64,000 nt of DNA. Origin: Desmodesmus armatus (taxonomy: Eukaryota; Chlorophyta; Chlorophyceae; Sphaeropleales; Scenedesmaceae). Where the stretch lies: contig VIIQ02000139.1 in NCBI GenBank assembly GCA_007449985.2, positions 1 to 64,000 on the forward strand, in the 5' to 3' direction. Within the stretch, counting starts at the first letter, position 1. Each line of letters opens with the position of its first letter. The notes beneath the pieces are model-generated. The model ran no database searches. It saw nothing but the letters and a program-made list of their open reading frames with translations, and was not told the DNA's origin. A program made the position numbers and the translations under genes. This document shows, piece after piece, positions 23,540 through 43,315 of the stretch.

Positions 23540-24994
23540 GCCGTTGCTGCTGCAGCTGACCTTTGGCGGCCTCAGCGAACGCAACTACTTGCTGACAACG
23601 AATCATGGCAGCTTAGCAGCAGACAACAATGACTGCGACGCTTGGTGGTGAGTGCAACGCATGTGATTGTGCTATCTTTCTTTTTGTTTGGGAAGGATAA
23701 GGGGTGCGGACCCCCACCGGTTGGTTGTGCTATCACCTGACAGGCTTGGATTTGTTCCCCTGCCAAAAGATCTGGCTGCTTCTCGTGCACCAGCTACTCC
23801 TGCTGGTTTCCATCCAGGCAGCACCAGCGCAACCTCCCAGCACATGTAAACACTTACAGCTCCGTCTTTTGCCACCACCCTGTCCTCACTTCCTGCCCAC
23901 CTGAACACCCAGCATCATCCAGCCAATACCCATGTGCTTGCAGTTCTGTACAGTCCTGCACATGTACTGACCTTCCTGCTGTGCTGTTGTTGTGCTGTGC
24001 TGTGCTGTGCTGTTAAACACATGAGTTACAACCATCAAGTGCATGTCATGACGACCGGCTTGAAAAAGTGCGTTCCGACACGCACATAGTGGTAAACGTG
24101 CTGTGCTGTGCTGTGCTGCTGCAGTGAAAACCGTGTGTGCTCCAAGAAGCCTGTCTCGCAAGGCAAGGCAGTACTGAAGGTCCCATGTGGCACAGGTGAG
24201 GAACCTTTGGGGTTTTGAATTTCATCCTGCACCTGGAGCACAGCCTCTAGATTTAGGGTTTAGGTTTAGGGTTTAGGGTTTAGGGGGAAAACCCTAATCC
24301 TTATCCTCGACCCATGGTCCCTTGTAGTACAGGTGATCCCCCAAGCCAGCCTCAGCAACCCTGGCGTGGACCAGTCATGTAAACCAGCACACAGTGACAA
24401 AGGAAAAGATTGAAGCCCCCTCCTCTTCGGCATGTTGACTTCAATGTGCTTCCATGCAAGTCACAGCAGCAGCTGCCAGGGGGCCGTTCTGCGCCAAATC
24501 TGCAGCAGTGCCTGCAACGCCGTTGTTCAAGACACCCCACTGCACACTGCGAATCCATCTGTAATGCAATGCAACCAGCTTGTGCACTGCCCTGTGTATT
24601 AGCCTGTGTATTAGCTTCTCACCATGGTCTGACCCTACCAATCTGGCATCACCAAATTCTATGCCTTCAACTCTCCGTGTATACCCGTGCTGTTGCTGCT
24701 GCAGCTGCCGGCACTCAAGTCACCATAAAGGTCCCATCAGCCAATGGCAGGGCCCCCACGCCGTAGTGCGTCCCCCCCCCCCCCCCCCGACGCACCATGA
24801 ACCCACTTGCACTGCAATGCATTCATCCCGTGAAGTGCCCTGTATTGGTTTGTACCGCGTTGCTGCTGCAGCTGCTGGCACGCAGGTGACAATCAAGGTC
24901 ACATCAGCTAATGGCAGGACCCCCACGCCGGCTTCTACCCTGCGGTCTAACACACTCAACTTGAGTGTGGAGGGCAACTGCCCGGGCAAGTGCT

Positions 24995-25037
<43 letters not shown>

Positions 25038-25283
25038 AGGCAGTGGGTCAGAGGTCAAGAAGGTTGCACAGGCATCACGTGAGTACTGAGGGCTACTATA
25101 GGCTAGTTGGTGTAGGTGCAGATTGGTAGGGTTGAAGGTATGCTGATGCGTCACAAAAACCGGTATATTGCAGCCACTGTCGAGCCAGCGTGTGGGCCAA
25201 CTGGAAAGCAGCCTTGCCAGCTTGCCATGCTGCAGCTTTGCACAGATTTTCAAGTCAATTTTGACGGTATTGCTGTATTGTAA
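22109..25283 (+). CDS. Small secreted Cys-containing protein, possible Reeler-like fold
   Basis: Model: join(22109..22260, 22387..22468, 23556..23647, 24125..24195, 24872..25078, 25174..25283), 237 residues with all phases consistent. The N-terminus is a clear signal peptide (VLVLALAFLGPAYC). The mature part reads ECADHPYADFGKVHEYS, then ICAGDEYNLH, ERNYLLTTNHGSL, CENRVCSKKPVSQGKA, GTQVTIKVTSANGR and LNLSVEGNCPG, followed by a polySer stretch and a Cys-containing tail. The spacing (a Cys-Gly start, a strand, LLTT..G, a Cys pair, and a VTIKV strand) suggests a beta-sandwich of Reeler or immunoglobulin type. I do not recognise the family firmly. Exon 5 has an upstream copy at 24703-24766. The last exon is the least certain. 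Confidence 0.6.
22825..22991. repeat. Imperfect inverted repeat, arms about 65 bp
   Basis: Arms about 22825-22890 and 22929-22991 are largely complementary (shared blocks GGCATGTTGATAG and GACTGACAAGGGA), with a spacer of about 38 bases that itself contains TTGACA/TGTCAA. It lies in an intron of the secreted-protein gene. Confidence 0.7.
23475..23537 (+). repeat. (CTG)n microsatellite next to an acceptor
   Basis: About 21 CTG units immediately upstream of the exon acceptor at 23555. Confidence 0.9.
24248..24292 (+). repeat. Interstitial telomere-like repeat TTTAGGG
   Basis: Four TTTAGGG-like units, one shortened, followed by GGAAAACCCTAA in the opposite sense. It lies in an intron of the secreted-protein gene. 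Confidence 0.8.
24703..24766 (+). repeat. Upstream copy of secreted-protein exon 5 start
   Basis: Repeats the acceptor and AAGTQVTIKVPSANGRAPTP-like coding seen again at 24872. It ends at an in-frame TAG that overlaps a possible GTAGTG donor. It could be an alternative exon or a dead copy. Confidence 0.75.
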
Positions 25284-25411
25284 CCACAACACCAGTGTGT
25301 ATGCTGATGTTTGCTGCCCTTGGCTGCTGCTGGTGCTGGTGCTGGTGCTGCTGGTGCTGCTGCTGGTGCTGCTGCTGCTGCTGGTGGTGCTGCTGCTGCT
25401 GCTGCTGGTGG

Positions 25412-25465
<54 letters not shown>

Positions 25466-27940
25466 AGGGCCTTGATGCAAAATTGCTGAAGTAGGGTCTT
25501 CCGCATAGCTGCTTGTATGTGTGAGCCGATGCCGCAGCCACTGACTGTGCACAACTGACACAGTGTGATACAGACTCTGTATCACCAGTTGACACCACGA
25601 CACAGCAGGGAGACTTTCAAAGTTGGCACCAAGGCACCATACCAGCTCGGAGCTGGCATGTTGTCTTACACACTTGACAACAGCCAGGCCAGCATTAAAC
25701 AGTGACGGAGGTTGTGGACGCAGGGTGCGCACATGTGTAAGACATAAGTGACTTTGGCTTGTGAGGTCGGCCTTAAGGGACTGATTCTGCACTGCACAGG
25801 GGAGCAGCAGGAGAGGTGTATGTGTGTCAACACGCTTGCGCGCAGCTTTGCCTGTGTTGTACACATATTGACCCCATTAACGGGACTTGCGCGCGCGCTC
25901 TCTGGCGAGCATCTTAGTGTTGCATTACCAACAGGGCAATTCAAAAGATGGCTGGTTTGTCCCTCTACACGTGTTACATGCACTCTGCAGGGGATATTGC
26001 TGTGCTTGTGTGTGTCTTGTGTTGTAGGTGTGTTGCACTTGAAGCAGTTGCAGGGGGGGCAGGATTATCCATCTTGCAGGGGGCATGATTTGACTTGCAG
26101 GAGTGTGTGGTTGCGTGTATACTTGCGACAAGGGTGTCGCCATTGACACTGATCCTTTCAGAAGCAGGACACATGTGACCAGCAATGTGGGGAGATTAGC
26201 GGCGCAGGAGCGAGTGATGCGTGGAATTCATGTCTGCCGATGATGATGTGATGTCTTATGTTGTAACATCAGGGCCCGCAGTGTGCACCAGGTGGTCCAA
26301 CCTCAAGTTGGCTGGAACTCACGGGCTTGACCCAGCTACAGTCGTGTTTGTGTCATTCTCAGCGGCCTGCTGTGTTGAGCTGGGTTGCTTGTGCTGTTGG
26401 CGTCCACAAACCCCAGGGCTTTAGGCCACAATGACCAATCCTTCACAGAAATCATTGCATACAGCAGTCCCTTGATACCATTACATCAACTGTCACAATA
26501 CCGCCGCCGACACTGTGCACCACCACACATCATGATTCCTCTGTCCACTCCAGGACACTTTGGGCATTACCTTCGAATGACAACACAGCAGCACAGCTTG
26601 TCTACGCATGACATGTCAGCATCACACACCGCATCATCCGTTCAACTGTGTTCTGACTGTGTTGGGCTCAAGCTCTCCGTACCTCACTGTCGCAGGCATG
26701 CGCATGCAGCATACAGTCGGACAATGCAATGCAACGCCATGAAGCATGCAATGCACATTCCGCATGTCAAACCACACCTTCCACTCGGCACTAGCCCCCC
26801 CCCCCCCCCCCCCCCCCGTCGTGCACGCCCCAATCAGGCCCCCGCCCCCGGCCCATGCATTGAGCTTGTGGCCATTACCAACGCAGCAACATTCTATCAC
26901 CCACCAACAAAGACATGCTGCATATTGAAGACGGTGGCATTGCAAGCAAGACAGAATTGCTCAGGATGGGGCAAACCATGTGACGGGTGATGACTGCACA
27001 GTGGCATAACTAAACAAACAAAGAGCCTTCAACAACATAACTGCCAGTGTGTGCTCTGCCAAAAACCATCGGAAAAGACCACCACGAAGAAGAAGAACCT
27101 GAAGTGTTTGCTGGCTGTATATACATATATCTATACATCTGTGCTGGCAACAGCTGGCAGTGACTGCAGCAGTCACAGTGGACTGTGACGAGTCGCCCGC
27201 CACTGTACACGCAAGCAACTGCGTGCTGCTCAGCACCACAAAAATTGCCAACACAGCACAGCGTCATGTGTGAATACAGCTTGTGCAGCCAACTTGGTGT
27301 CAGGCTGACACACAAACCCACACGTCATAGGACCAAGAACAGTAGGAAAAATCACTTATCACAGTAACATTCTGCGGCAGACCACTGCCTCTCCCAGGAG
27401 TCCAGATGCACTCTCCATGCTGCATGCTGACACCGTGGAACCATGACCCAATACACGACCAGCGTTGGCAACGCAAGCTCAAGCCATGCAGCACACCGCA
27501 AAAATCAAAATGAATCTGCTGACACTGCCGCCCCCCCCCCCCCCCCTCCAGGTCTGTTGACCGTTTCCCCACATGTGCTTCACTGAAGCAGGGCAGTGCC
27601 CAGTACATGGTGCCGCCATACAATGACAAAACTGTCAGACGAAAAACAGACGCCATACCACCACCACATTGACACAGTTATTCCTTGCCAAAAATGTCCC
27701 GCATCCGAGGCCCTTCTGCCCCAACAGGAGCCCCTTACATCCATTGATAGCTTGAGGTGCCGCTCAACCCTATCCGAAGCCCCAAAACCGTCTGGTAGTC
27801 TCGTTCATGGTATCACGGCCATCAGCCAGACCTGGAAGCTGGAGACTTGTCACCGGCAACGGCAGCCTTGCTGTTGGTGCTGGCAGGCGATGCAGCAGCC
27901 TGGGTGTCAGGCTCTTTTTTTGTGTTTAGTCAGGTACCCG

Positions 27941-27971
<31 letters not shown>

Positions 27972-28043
27972 CGACCCCCATTGGCTGGCCACACACACAC
28001 AACAGCCGAGCAAACCTGACTGCCGTGAGCCCAAGGCAGACCC
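25284..28043. other. Intergenic region
   Basis: No gene supported. It holds the CTG tract, a poly-C tract at about 26800-26817 and scattered weak frames without splice context. TTACA at 27735-27739 (TGTAA on the minus strand) could serve the GH1 gene ending at 28044. Confidence 0.4.
25325..25465 (+). repeat. (CTG/CTGGTG)n microsatellite
   Basis: A long CTG-rich tract interrupted by GTG. A complementary AGC run at about 25003-25035 codes polySer in the upstream gene. Confidence 0.9.
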
Positions 28044-35078
<7,035 letters not shown>

Positions 35079-36629
35079 CTGGCGGGGCCAATGCGCGCTG
35101 AGCTGCACCGCTAGACTTCCGATCGATTCTGTGCCTGTCCCCTCCTGCCCTGTGCGACGCGACAGCTTGACGAGTCAGTTGTGAAACCAAAAGTCGGATC
35201 TTTGAATTCATTTGTATGGCCCGCATGTGAAAGCTCGAGACAGTACTCAGCTGTAGCAGAGTCATTATTGACTGCGGGTATGGGGCTGAACATGCAAGTC
35301 ATCATCACTACAGGACCAGACGATACGCGTGACACTTGCCAATAAGCTTGCAATCTGTGCGTGAATGCCAGCAGGCAGGCCGTATGCTACGGGTTTGGTA
35401 CTGCTGCTTTCAAACTGCCAGCCTGTACTGCTTGGAATGCAGGCGCTAGATCAATAGCAATGCTGCACCCACAGGGCATGGCTGGGATGACATGGCTGAG
35501 ATCTCCGCATTCACAGTGACGCAGGCACACATTGGATCTCTATGCCACACCGGACTTTGTAGCAGCCATGACATCCGCCACAGCTGAGTTTGATCAGCAG
35601 CCATGACAACATGCGTCGCAGCATCCTGCAGAGGAGCTTCTGGCAAGGTAGCCCAACACCAACCGTCCAGCCATGTGTGAGAGACCAGTGCCATTAACGC
35701 AAGCAGAACGACACTTACAGTAAACAATGAACGCGCAGAACGCTTGGGAAAAAGGGGAGCCACACTCTCACACTGTAACCAGGCAGGTGTCACCCTTCAG
35801 GTACCTGGGCATCCTGGCTAAGCATACCCAGCCTCCGATTAAACGTCCAAATGCTACAGCAGTATCATTGCCGTATGCTGCGCCGCCGCCAGCTGGCGGC
35901 TGCGGCACAGCGGTAGTAACCCTACAAGCTCTTACACACACAGACTTGGCGGACAAGACAGCATACAACTGCTTGCAACCATGGTCATGCGGCGGCTGCA
36001 TAGGGGTCCCACCCTCGCCCTGCAAATCGCCCTGCACAAGGGTAGGACGCATCTGCACCCACTGGCTGCCAACCTCCTGCATGGCACTATCCGAATTGTA
36101 CGCCAACATATGCGCATGCATGCTGCTGTCCAGCTGCAGCGAGCCAAAGTCGTGGGAGCAAAGGTACAAGGGCATCCCATCGCAAGGTCAGGCTTTGGTG
36201 CATGCATGGCCCCTACCACAGGCCAATCACTTGCCACAGACCTAGGTGGCGCGGGCTGCACTCAAGTACTGTACTGTACACTAGCCTGCTATCGCAGCAG
36301 GGCGTCGCAAGTCTGATTGACAAAGACGGCGCGAGGCAGTTGCTGCACTGCCAGAACAACGCCATCACGCTGCTGCGCTGCGCTTCCAGCAGCCTGTCAA
36401 CTGTCTTGCACAACCTGACAACTGCTGCGGCGTCAACAAAAAGGGGCCCCACAAGAAAAGCAACTCTACCTAGTCTACACATGCAAGCTGCACATACGTT
36501 GAGCCTGACTGACGCACAGAGGCGGCGATACACAGTGCATTCTGCACACACTATAATCATCTGTCCCCGCATGACAACAAGCGCGAGATCACAAGCCACG
36601 ACGGCGCGACCCTCTTGCAACCCGTTCGC
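35079..36629. other. Intergenic region between the tandem GH1 genes
   Basis: No supported gene. It should include the GH1-A promoter and the GH1-B 3' UTR (TTACA near 35932 on the plus strand). A plus-strand frame at 35727-36245 contains SPFRYLGILAKH, faintly like a retroelement reverse transcriptase, but nothing else supports that. Confidence 0.4.
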
Positions 36630-39600
36630 CTACTTCTTCTTGCCGTCTAGATGCAGATGGAAACCGAAAAGGTTGTTATCGGTCACGTCCACGCTCAGTG
36701 GGATGGCAAACCCGCGGCCCGAAGCCCGCTGCTGCTGCCCTTGCTGCCCGTTGATGGGCTTTCCCGCAGCTACAGCAACCTTCACGATGGGCTTCATTGC
36801 TGGTCCGACAGACACTGCGAGCGGCTCCGCAGGAACGCGGCGCTGGATCCCGGCCTTCGCAGCTGCGAAGGATGCCGCGGCCTGTCGCTGCTTTGCGGTG
36901 AAGGTGGGCAGGGGTGCTGCGTTGAAGAAGTACTTGGAGAACCAGTAGGCTGTGGACTTGGGGTGGCGGGACAGGTTGTCGTCGCGGTCGATGTAGACCA
37001 TGCCTGGGACAAGGAATGGCAGCAGCGGCAGCAGCGCACCAGCAAGTCAATCGCATACACTTCATGCATGTGCAGAATTTTTGTGTGCGTTGCATAGTGC
37101 TGCCCTGTCCACTTTGCTGGCCCACACAACACGCACTTCTTCAAGTTGAAGCGCACGTGTTGTTAGCTACTGCTGCTGCAAGGTGATGTCAAAGCCTGCC
37201 CACTCATCCAGACAGCTCGCTCAATGTGGCAACCGGGATCCGTCTACTGCAGCTGCTGTTGCACCGTCAGCAGCCAAGCACACTCACCAAAGCGCTTGCT
37301 GAAGCCGTCCCTCCACTCAAAGTTGTCCAGCAGAGACCAGGCAAAGTACTTGGTCAACTTCACGCCATCAGCTGTCATGGCCTTGCACATGGCGTCCAGG
37401 TATGTCCTGCACAAAGAGCCAGGACAGGATGCTCAGACACATGATACCTCTGCACTGACCTTCAAATGTGCCGCGCAGCATGGCTTTTTGCGGCTACACG
37501 TGCAGGACTCTCACAGCTGTAATGTCAACGTGTGTGGTCAGTGCAAGCACGTCGAAACAGCTTTGCCACCCTGCTGAGCAAATGCCGCCAGGCATGCGTT
37601 GCAGTGTGTGCTGTCTCTCTGATGCTCCCACTGTGAGCTCAGACGCTCGCTGTGGAGGCAGCCACCTTTGTCCAACAGGTGGTTGGTGGACCTCCCACTC
37701 CCTGCTCACTTGTAGTAATCCAGACGGAAGTCATCACGGACGGCGTGGTCGCGCCCCTTGAACTCCTCCCCAGGCCCGCTCACTCCGTTCTCAGTGATCC
37801 AGAACTCCGGGCCGTTGTAGCGCTTGTGCAGCCACACCAGGGTGTTGCGCAGGCCGTCAGGGGTCTTGAACAGCCAGGCTGCGTTGGAGGGGATGCCGGG
37901 GGAGGAGAGGGGGTCGGCCAGGGTGAAGACCTGATTCTTGGGGGCGCCGGCTTCTGGCGCCCACACGTAGTATCCACTGCAGCACGTGCACGAGCGGAGG
38001 TTTTCACGGCAGAAGGCAGGGCGGCAACAGTCGGCAGCAGCCGTCAGTAGCAGAAAGCCGGCTGAGAGTGAGTTTCAGACAGGCTGCGCATCGTGCCACT
38101 GATGTCAAGTGCCAATCCAAGGATGCTGGCGGACTGTGAGGCCCTCCTGCTGCTGCTGCTGCTGCTGCTGTGTGTTGGTTGGTGACGCCAGCTGGCGGAC
38201 TGTGAGGCCCTGCCAACCAACCAGGCGTGCGTGGTCAAGCCTTTGGACAGCACATCCCTCTCGTCCAGCCACAATGCTGTGCTCATGGTGCTCACCAATA
38301 GAAGTTGACGGAGAAGAGGTCAATTGTTGTTGACTTGAGCAGAGCCTTGTCGGCCTCTGTGAAGTTGGGCAGGTCATCACCCTGCGGTAAGTTTGTCACA
38401 CAGCAACACAGCCAGACAGCTTTGTAGTGAGATAGCAGCTGGGATTGCCAGCCAGAATTGTGCGCAGCATCCTGCATGTGCTGCGTGTGCTTTCAGGCAT
38501 GCCTTTACATGTGGCGCAGCGCTGATGCTCACGGAGCAAGCTGCAGAGCAGCATCCAGGATTGCGATGCATGAACTGACATGCACCCTGGCACCTCTGTC
38601 CGCACCTGTGTGTCCCTCATGATCTTGGGGTAGTCGCCAAAGTACAGGGGGTCCGCAATCCAGCCGTACTGGAACTGCATGAAGTAGTCAGCAGCCTTCA
38701 CATCTGCAGCAACACACACAACCGACACAAGATCACACCTTCTGAATCAACACGTGTCATCAAACAAAACCCAACCCAACAATTTGCTGACGTTCCTCGA
38801 TGCTCTGTCCAAGTCATGCTGGTCAAGGCCAGGACGGTGCCCCTTGCAGCCAAAGTCGAGAGCCAGAGTGACAGTAGCCAAGCCTCCAAACAACACTGAC
38901 TACAGTACAGCACCAGTACGGAGGGCTTGGTGCGGTTTTCAGACTCAAGAGCACAAGCCTTGTTGCCCCCAAAGGTAAGCCACTGCAGGAGCATGCACAC
39001 ATATGCATCTATGCGGCTGCTGACTCGTCGGCTGAACCCAGGTTGAAGGCCAAACCACATCCACGACCACACACAGGTGATCACTAGCTTTGCAGTGCTG
39101 AAAGCAGCCCGGGCACTTCGAGTGCCTTACCCTCAGGGTTCTTGGGGTCCTTTGCATAGCCCCACTTGCCGTCCAGGGCAATGCTCAGCTTGCCGTTCTG
39201 TGTTGGCCTGTACTTCTGTCGGTACAGCTGGACTGCCTTGGCATGGGCCAGGATGATGTTGTGGCCACACATGTACTTGCCCTTCAAGCCCAGCTTCATC
39301 TGTGCATACACACGCGTCAACAACAGTACAGCAGAGGGTATCGTGATTGTCTTGAGCTGCTGCTGACAAAGTTGCGCAGTGCAGTGCCTCTAGACTCTAT
39401 AGGAGTGCGGGTGACCGACAGCAGAAGTGCTGAGCGCATCCGTAAGCAGTGCCATGGGTGTGTGCCAGACGCGTCAACAGACGTCAACTTGTGAAGTATT
39501 CCGTGTGTGCAAGTTGCCGCCAGGACAAGGGTGCACTGTACAGCTGTAACCCTTTCGGTATGAACAGTCATGCAGGGCACGGCTAGCTGTCACCAGGTGC

Positions 39601-42183
39601 ACGGAACTGCCATGGGAATGCCGGGTGAACAAACAAGCACAATCAAATCTGCTGACGCACCAGGCCTGCCGTAAGCCCCAGCACTCACCCCGGGGGCGAA
39701 GGTGTCCCTCTCATATCCCAGTTCGCAGATGGAGATGACCTCGTTGAAAGTCATCCACTGGTCGACCAGGTCCCCGAGCTGGGCGAACATTGTGTCGGCG
39801 TAGTACAGGTAGTCATCCTGGATGCGGGGGTCCATGAAGCCCGAGTACTTGTCCTGCAGGACCTGGGGCAGGTCCCAGTGGAAACTGGGGGGGGGGGGGG
39901 CAGAGGATGCAGTGACAGTAAGTGAGGACCGGGAAGACACAGGCATGGGCACCAGACTGTCAGAAGATCTTCGGACCTCTGGAGGTCCCAGTGAAAACTG
40001 CATGATCTGGAGGGGGCGGGAGGGGTTACAGCATGCAGCAACAGCACAGACGCACAGAGGCGCACGCCCATCAGCAGATGTTTGCAAGTGGGCGCCAGAT
40101 ACCAACAGCATTACTCTGTTGGCCAGCCCCCGGCCCTTGGATGCACTTTGGGCTTTTTCACTGCCAGCCACACTGAGCAGACCCCCACTTCAACAGTTCA
40201 GCACGGCTTGACAGCTGCACTTGACACCTGCAGTGTGACAGCTGGCTTGACACCCACCCAGCCAATCCTGATATCCTCTATCAGCCATAACCACTGCATT
40301 GCCTGCACAAACTGGTCTGGATCCCAGTGTTATCACGGCTTGCCAGCTGCACTTGACACTCACAGTGTGACAGCTGGCTTGATGCCCGCCTGCAGCAGTG
40401 CCTGGATAAAGTTGCGGTACCAGCGCACACCAGCCATGTTGATAGGACTGCCCGCCACTCCCTCTGGCACAATCCTGGGCCATGAAATTGACATCCTGGC
40501 AAAACAGACGCAGTAACAGACAAGAGCGCAGGAAACAGCGTCAACAAGATATCATGTGGAGACTGCGGTGGTGGTGGTGGTGGGGGGGGGGCAAGTCATC
40601 GTGAAGTGACAGATGCAGGATGTGCTGAAGCCCCAGTTGCAACCGCCACTGCTGAAAACAGAGCTGACAATAGCTATGGCAGCTGGCCGAAACAACCCCT
40701 GTGGCTAAAGCTGCTGCTGCGAGCCTGTCTGAATCGGCGCACTTTCTAAAGGCGTACAGCACAGCTGCCTGCAATGTTGCTGGTTGCAATCAGCTGCCGC
40801 TCCTGCAAGGGGTGCTGATGCGCAAACGCGTGTCTTGTGACTTTTGCTGCACCCTCTGCTGTCCAGCATGCTGCTATCATCTACTCCCTGTGCGAATCGC
40901 GCCCCGGCTGCCACTGACCACCCCCTGAGCGCCCTGTCTCTCTGCGCAAGCCTTGCATGGCTGTCTTAGTCTGTTGCAGGAGAGCTGCTGCGGCTGCCAT
41001 GGCTGCGGGCTGGCCCTCACAGATAGGCTTGTGCTTGCTGTCAGGGCAACACTGCAGCTATTGGATGTCGCCATGCTGACAAACCTGTAGTTTTTGATGC
41101 CCAGGCTCTTCATGAGTGCAATGTCCTGCTCCCATCTGTTGTACATGTCACAGGCCACATTGCCTGTGGTGTTGTCCGCAATCATGCCTGCGCAGCACAC
41201 CCACACACAAGGCCACAGCAGTGGTCACACAGACGGGTGTGGAATCTTCCAGAAGGCCACATGCAAAGGTGAGGTGCATGATCCTGTCTGCAGGCCGCCC
41301 GCAGTGTTCAGCTGCAGATTATGTGAGTGGGCCTCATGGGGAAGAGCAGTGCTGGTGGGGTTTGGTTGTGTCGACGGCACTTGCATCCTGCCAGGCGGAG
41401 TGCGATGGCACTCGCCACAGGATGCTGACAGTTGTGTGCTGCAGACAGCTGGCACTGCTGTTGCTGCTGTTGGTGTGCTTCTGCAGGTGCTCGTGCTGCT
41501 GCTGGCTGTACAGCTGTAGGCAACGCACCTGGCTTTTGTGCCATGGTGTCCCACACCGAGGGGCTCTTTCCATCTGCATCCCAACCACCCTCAACCTGCA
41601 TGCACAAGACAACAATCAAAAAAGTGTCAGCAGGCCCTGGCAGGCCCCCTCCGTGCAGCGCTGCAGTGTTTGTCGCCCAGGCTGTGCCCACGGGTGGCAT
41701 CCGATGAGCTGCCCAGCTGCCAAGCACTGTTGCAAGTGGGCAGTGTCGCAATATAAAGCATGTTCGTTGCAGAGCTGAGACTTGTGGGAATGTCCTTCAG
41801 TGCAGCAGCTGCTGCTGTGTCCTGATTAGGTTGGTGGGGACTGTGGGTACCTGGTATGCACTGGTGGCTGTGCCCCACTGGATGCTGCTGATAAGGTCTG
41901 CTGGGCATGACTCAGGAGGTCCAGGCAGGTTTGTGACCCATGAAGGCTGTGCAGAGGCCTGTTGCAGAAACAGCACGCGTGATGACAGTACAAGAGCGGG
42001 TCAGGCAGGCAGGCTGTAACGTCGTCGCCTTCGCAACGCATACCATAGCTGTATTCACAACATTGAGCGTGATGTGGGCTTCGCTGTCTACACAACCATT
42101 CCGAAGGCGGGGTCTCGCCTGGAACTGCAGCACACGCTCACCGCAGCCACCAACAAAGCAAGCAGCAGCAAACGCTGCTTCAT
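36630..42183 (-). CDS. Glycoside hydrolase family 1, beta-glucosidase-like (copy B)
   Basis: Model: complement(join(36630..37003, 37288..37406, 37710..37976, 38296..38381, 38606..38703, 39131..39299, 39689..39884, 40364..40495, 41085..41187, 41529..41595, 41851..41958, 42142..42183)), 586 residues with all phases consistent. Signal peptide [14 protein letters not shown] is followed by [36 protein letters not shown], acid/base Glu199 in WMTFNE, nucleophile Glu396 in WITENG, and [15 protein letters not shown]. Between copies A and B, eight of the internal exons have identical length. The exon 37710..37976 (267 nt) equals the sum of two exons in copy A (46+221). The C-terminus extends about 70 residues beyond copy A, ending in a basic LDGKKK. 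Secretion is likely; substrate unknown. Confidence 0.93.
40205..40255 (-). repeat. Partial copy of GH1-B exon end AGIKPAVTL
   Basis: Repeats the end of the exon at 40364-40495 within the following intron. It occupies the same relative place as the copy in GH1-A, so either it predates the gene duplication or it arose twice. Confidence 0.7.
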
Positions 42184-43315
42184 CGGGTCTCTGACGTAGG
42201 CACCAAGGCAAAGGGAGGAGAAATTGGTGGCTTGTCAACCACTTGGTTGCTGGTTGATTGATAGCGTGGGTACAGCGTAAGAATCTGATGCAAAAGCCAG
42301 CATATGAGCGTCACAGTCAACACACGAGGATACACACGGCAGGGGTTTTAGACCTTGAGTTCAGACACCTGCAGTGGAGCCAATGCCCAACATCGGTGTT
42401 GTCTGCGCTGGTTGTGCTGTAAGTAGTTTGACTCGCAAGTGGCATCTGTGTATCATACACGCTCAAGCACACCCCCTTGCAGGCGGTCCAAGTCACTCCA
42501 GGTGCCTTGCATGATGGTATCAGCAGCTTCTCTTTCACACCAACCTTCGAAGTTTGGAAAACTTTGCATAACCGACAATTCAGGCTTCAGCTGCAGAAAC
42601 TACGAAGCAACAGGCATGGCTGGGATGCCTGCGGCATGTGTCTGTTGTGCTGTGCTGTGAAATGACCTGCTTGGCCTTTGAACGTTTGACCCAGGCTCCA
42701 GTCATGGGATGACGTGTGCTGTGATGCAAAGGGCTCAGGTAATGCTGACGTCATGCTGAAAACCAACCCAACACACCAACAACAGATAATGCAGCAGCAC
42801 TACTCCATGCAGCAGCACTACTCCATGAGCAGCACCAGTGGTCAGCACATGTGCATGCTAATGGGAATCCTTGCACGCAGGAGTACCCTTGAGACCCCAT
42901 AATGTGCACTAGCATGTTGCGCCGCTATATTTCACCCCAGCCCTGTATTCAGGCACGGCATTCAAGCGCCGCTGCCATATCCAGTTGGTGTACCTGCTCA
43001 CAGCCAGTGCAGCTTACAACACGGGAAGAATCGCAAGCTCGCACCCGGTGCACACCAAGCCAAGGGATTTTTCCTCTATTGTACATCCACTGTTGTCGAT
43101 GCCGCCTTCATGCTGCTGCATTGCTGCAGTCAGCGCTGACTGTATGCCAGCCGGTACTGCTGCTCGCACCACGGTCTCTGCATCCTTGACAAACTTCCTT
43201 TCCTAGCTCGTCACTGTCACGGCACAGACCCTCATCAGCAGCTGCTCAGCACCATCGCAGGCCCCATGAGAGTGCTGCACACATGCTGACCGACACATGC
43301 ACATGCCACTGCTGC
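42184..43315. other. Intergenic region
   Basis: No supported gene. It is probably the GH1-B promoter and the 3' UTR of V-ATPase G (TTACA at 43014-43018). A short duplicated CAGCACTACTCCATG block lies at about 42794-42826. Confidence 0.45.

Noticed and set aside
25168..25598. PolyLeu, polySer and polyGln frames over the CTG tract
   Set aside because: Microsatellite translations without flanking coding signal.
35727..36245. Frame with SPFRYLGIL resembling reverse transcriptase
   Set aside because: One short match only; no catalytic YxDD box or endonuclease motif nearby.
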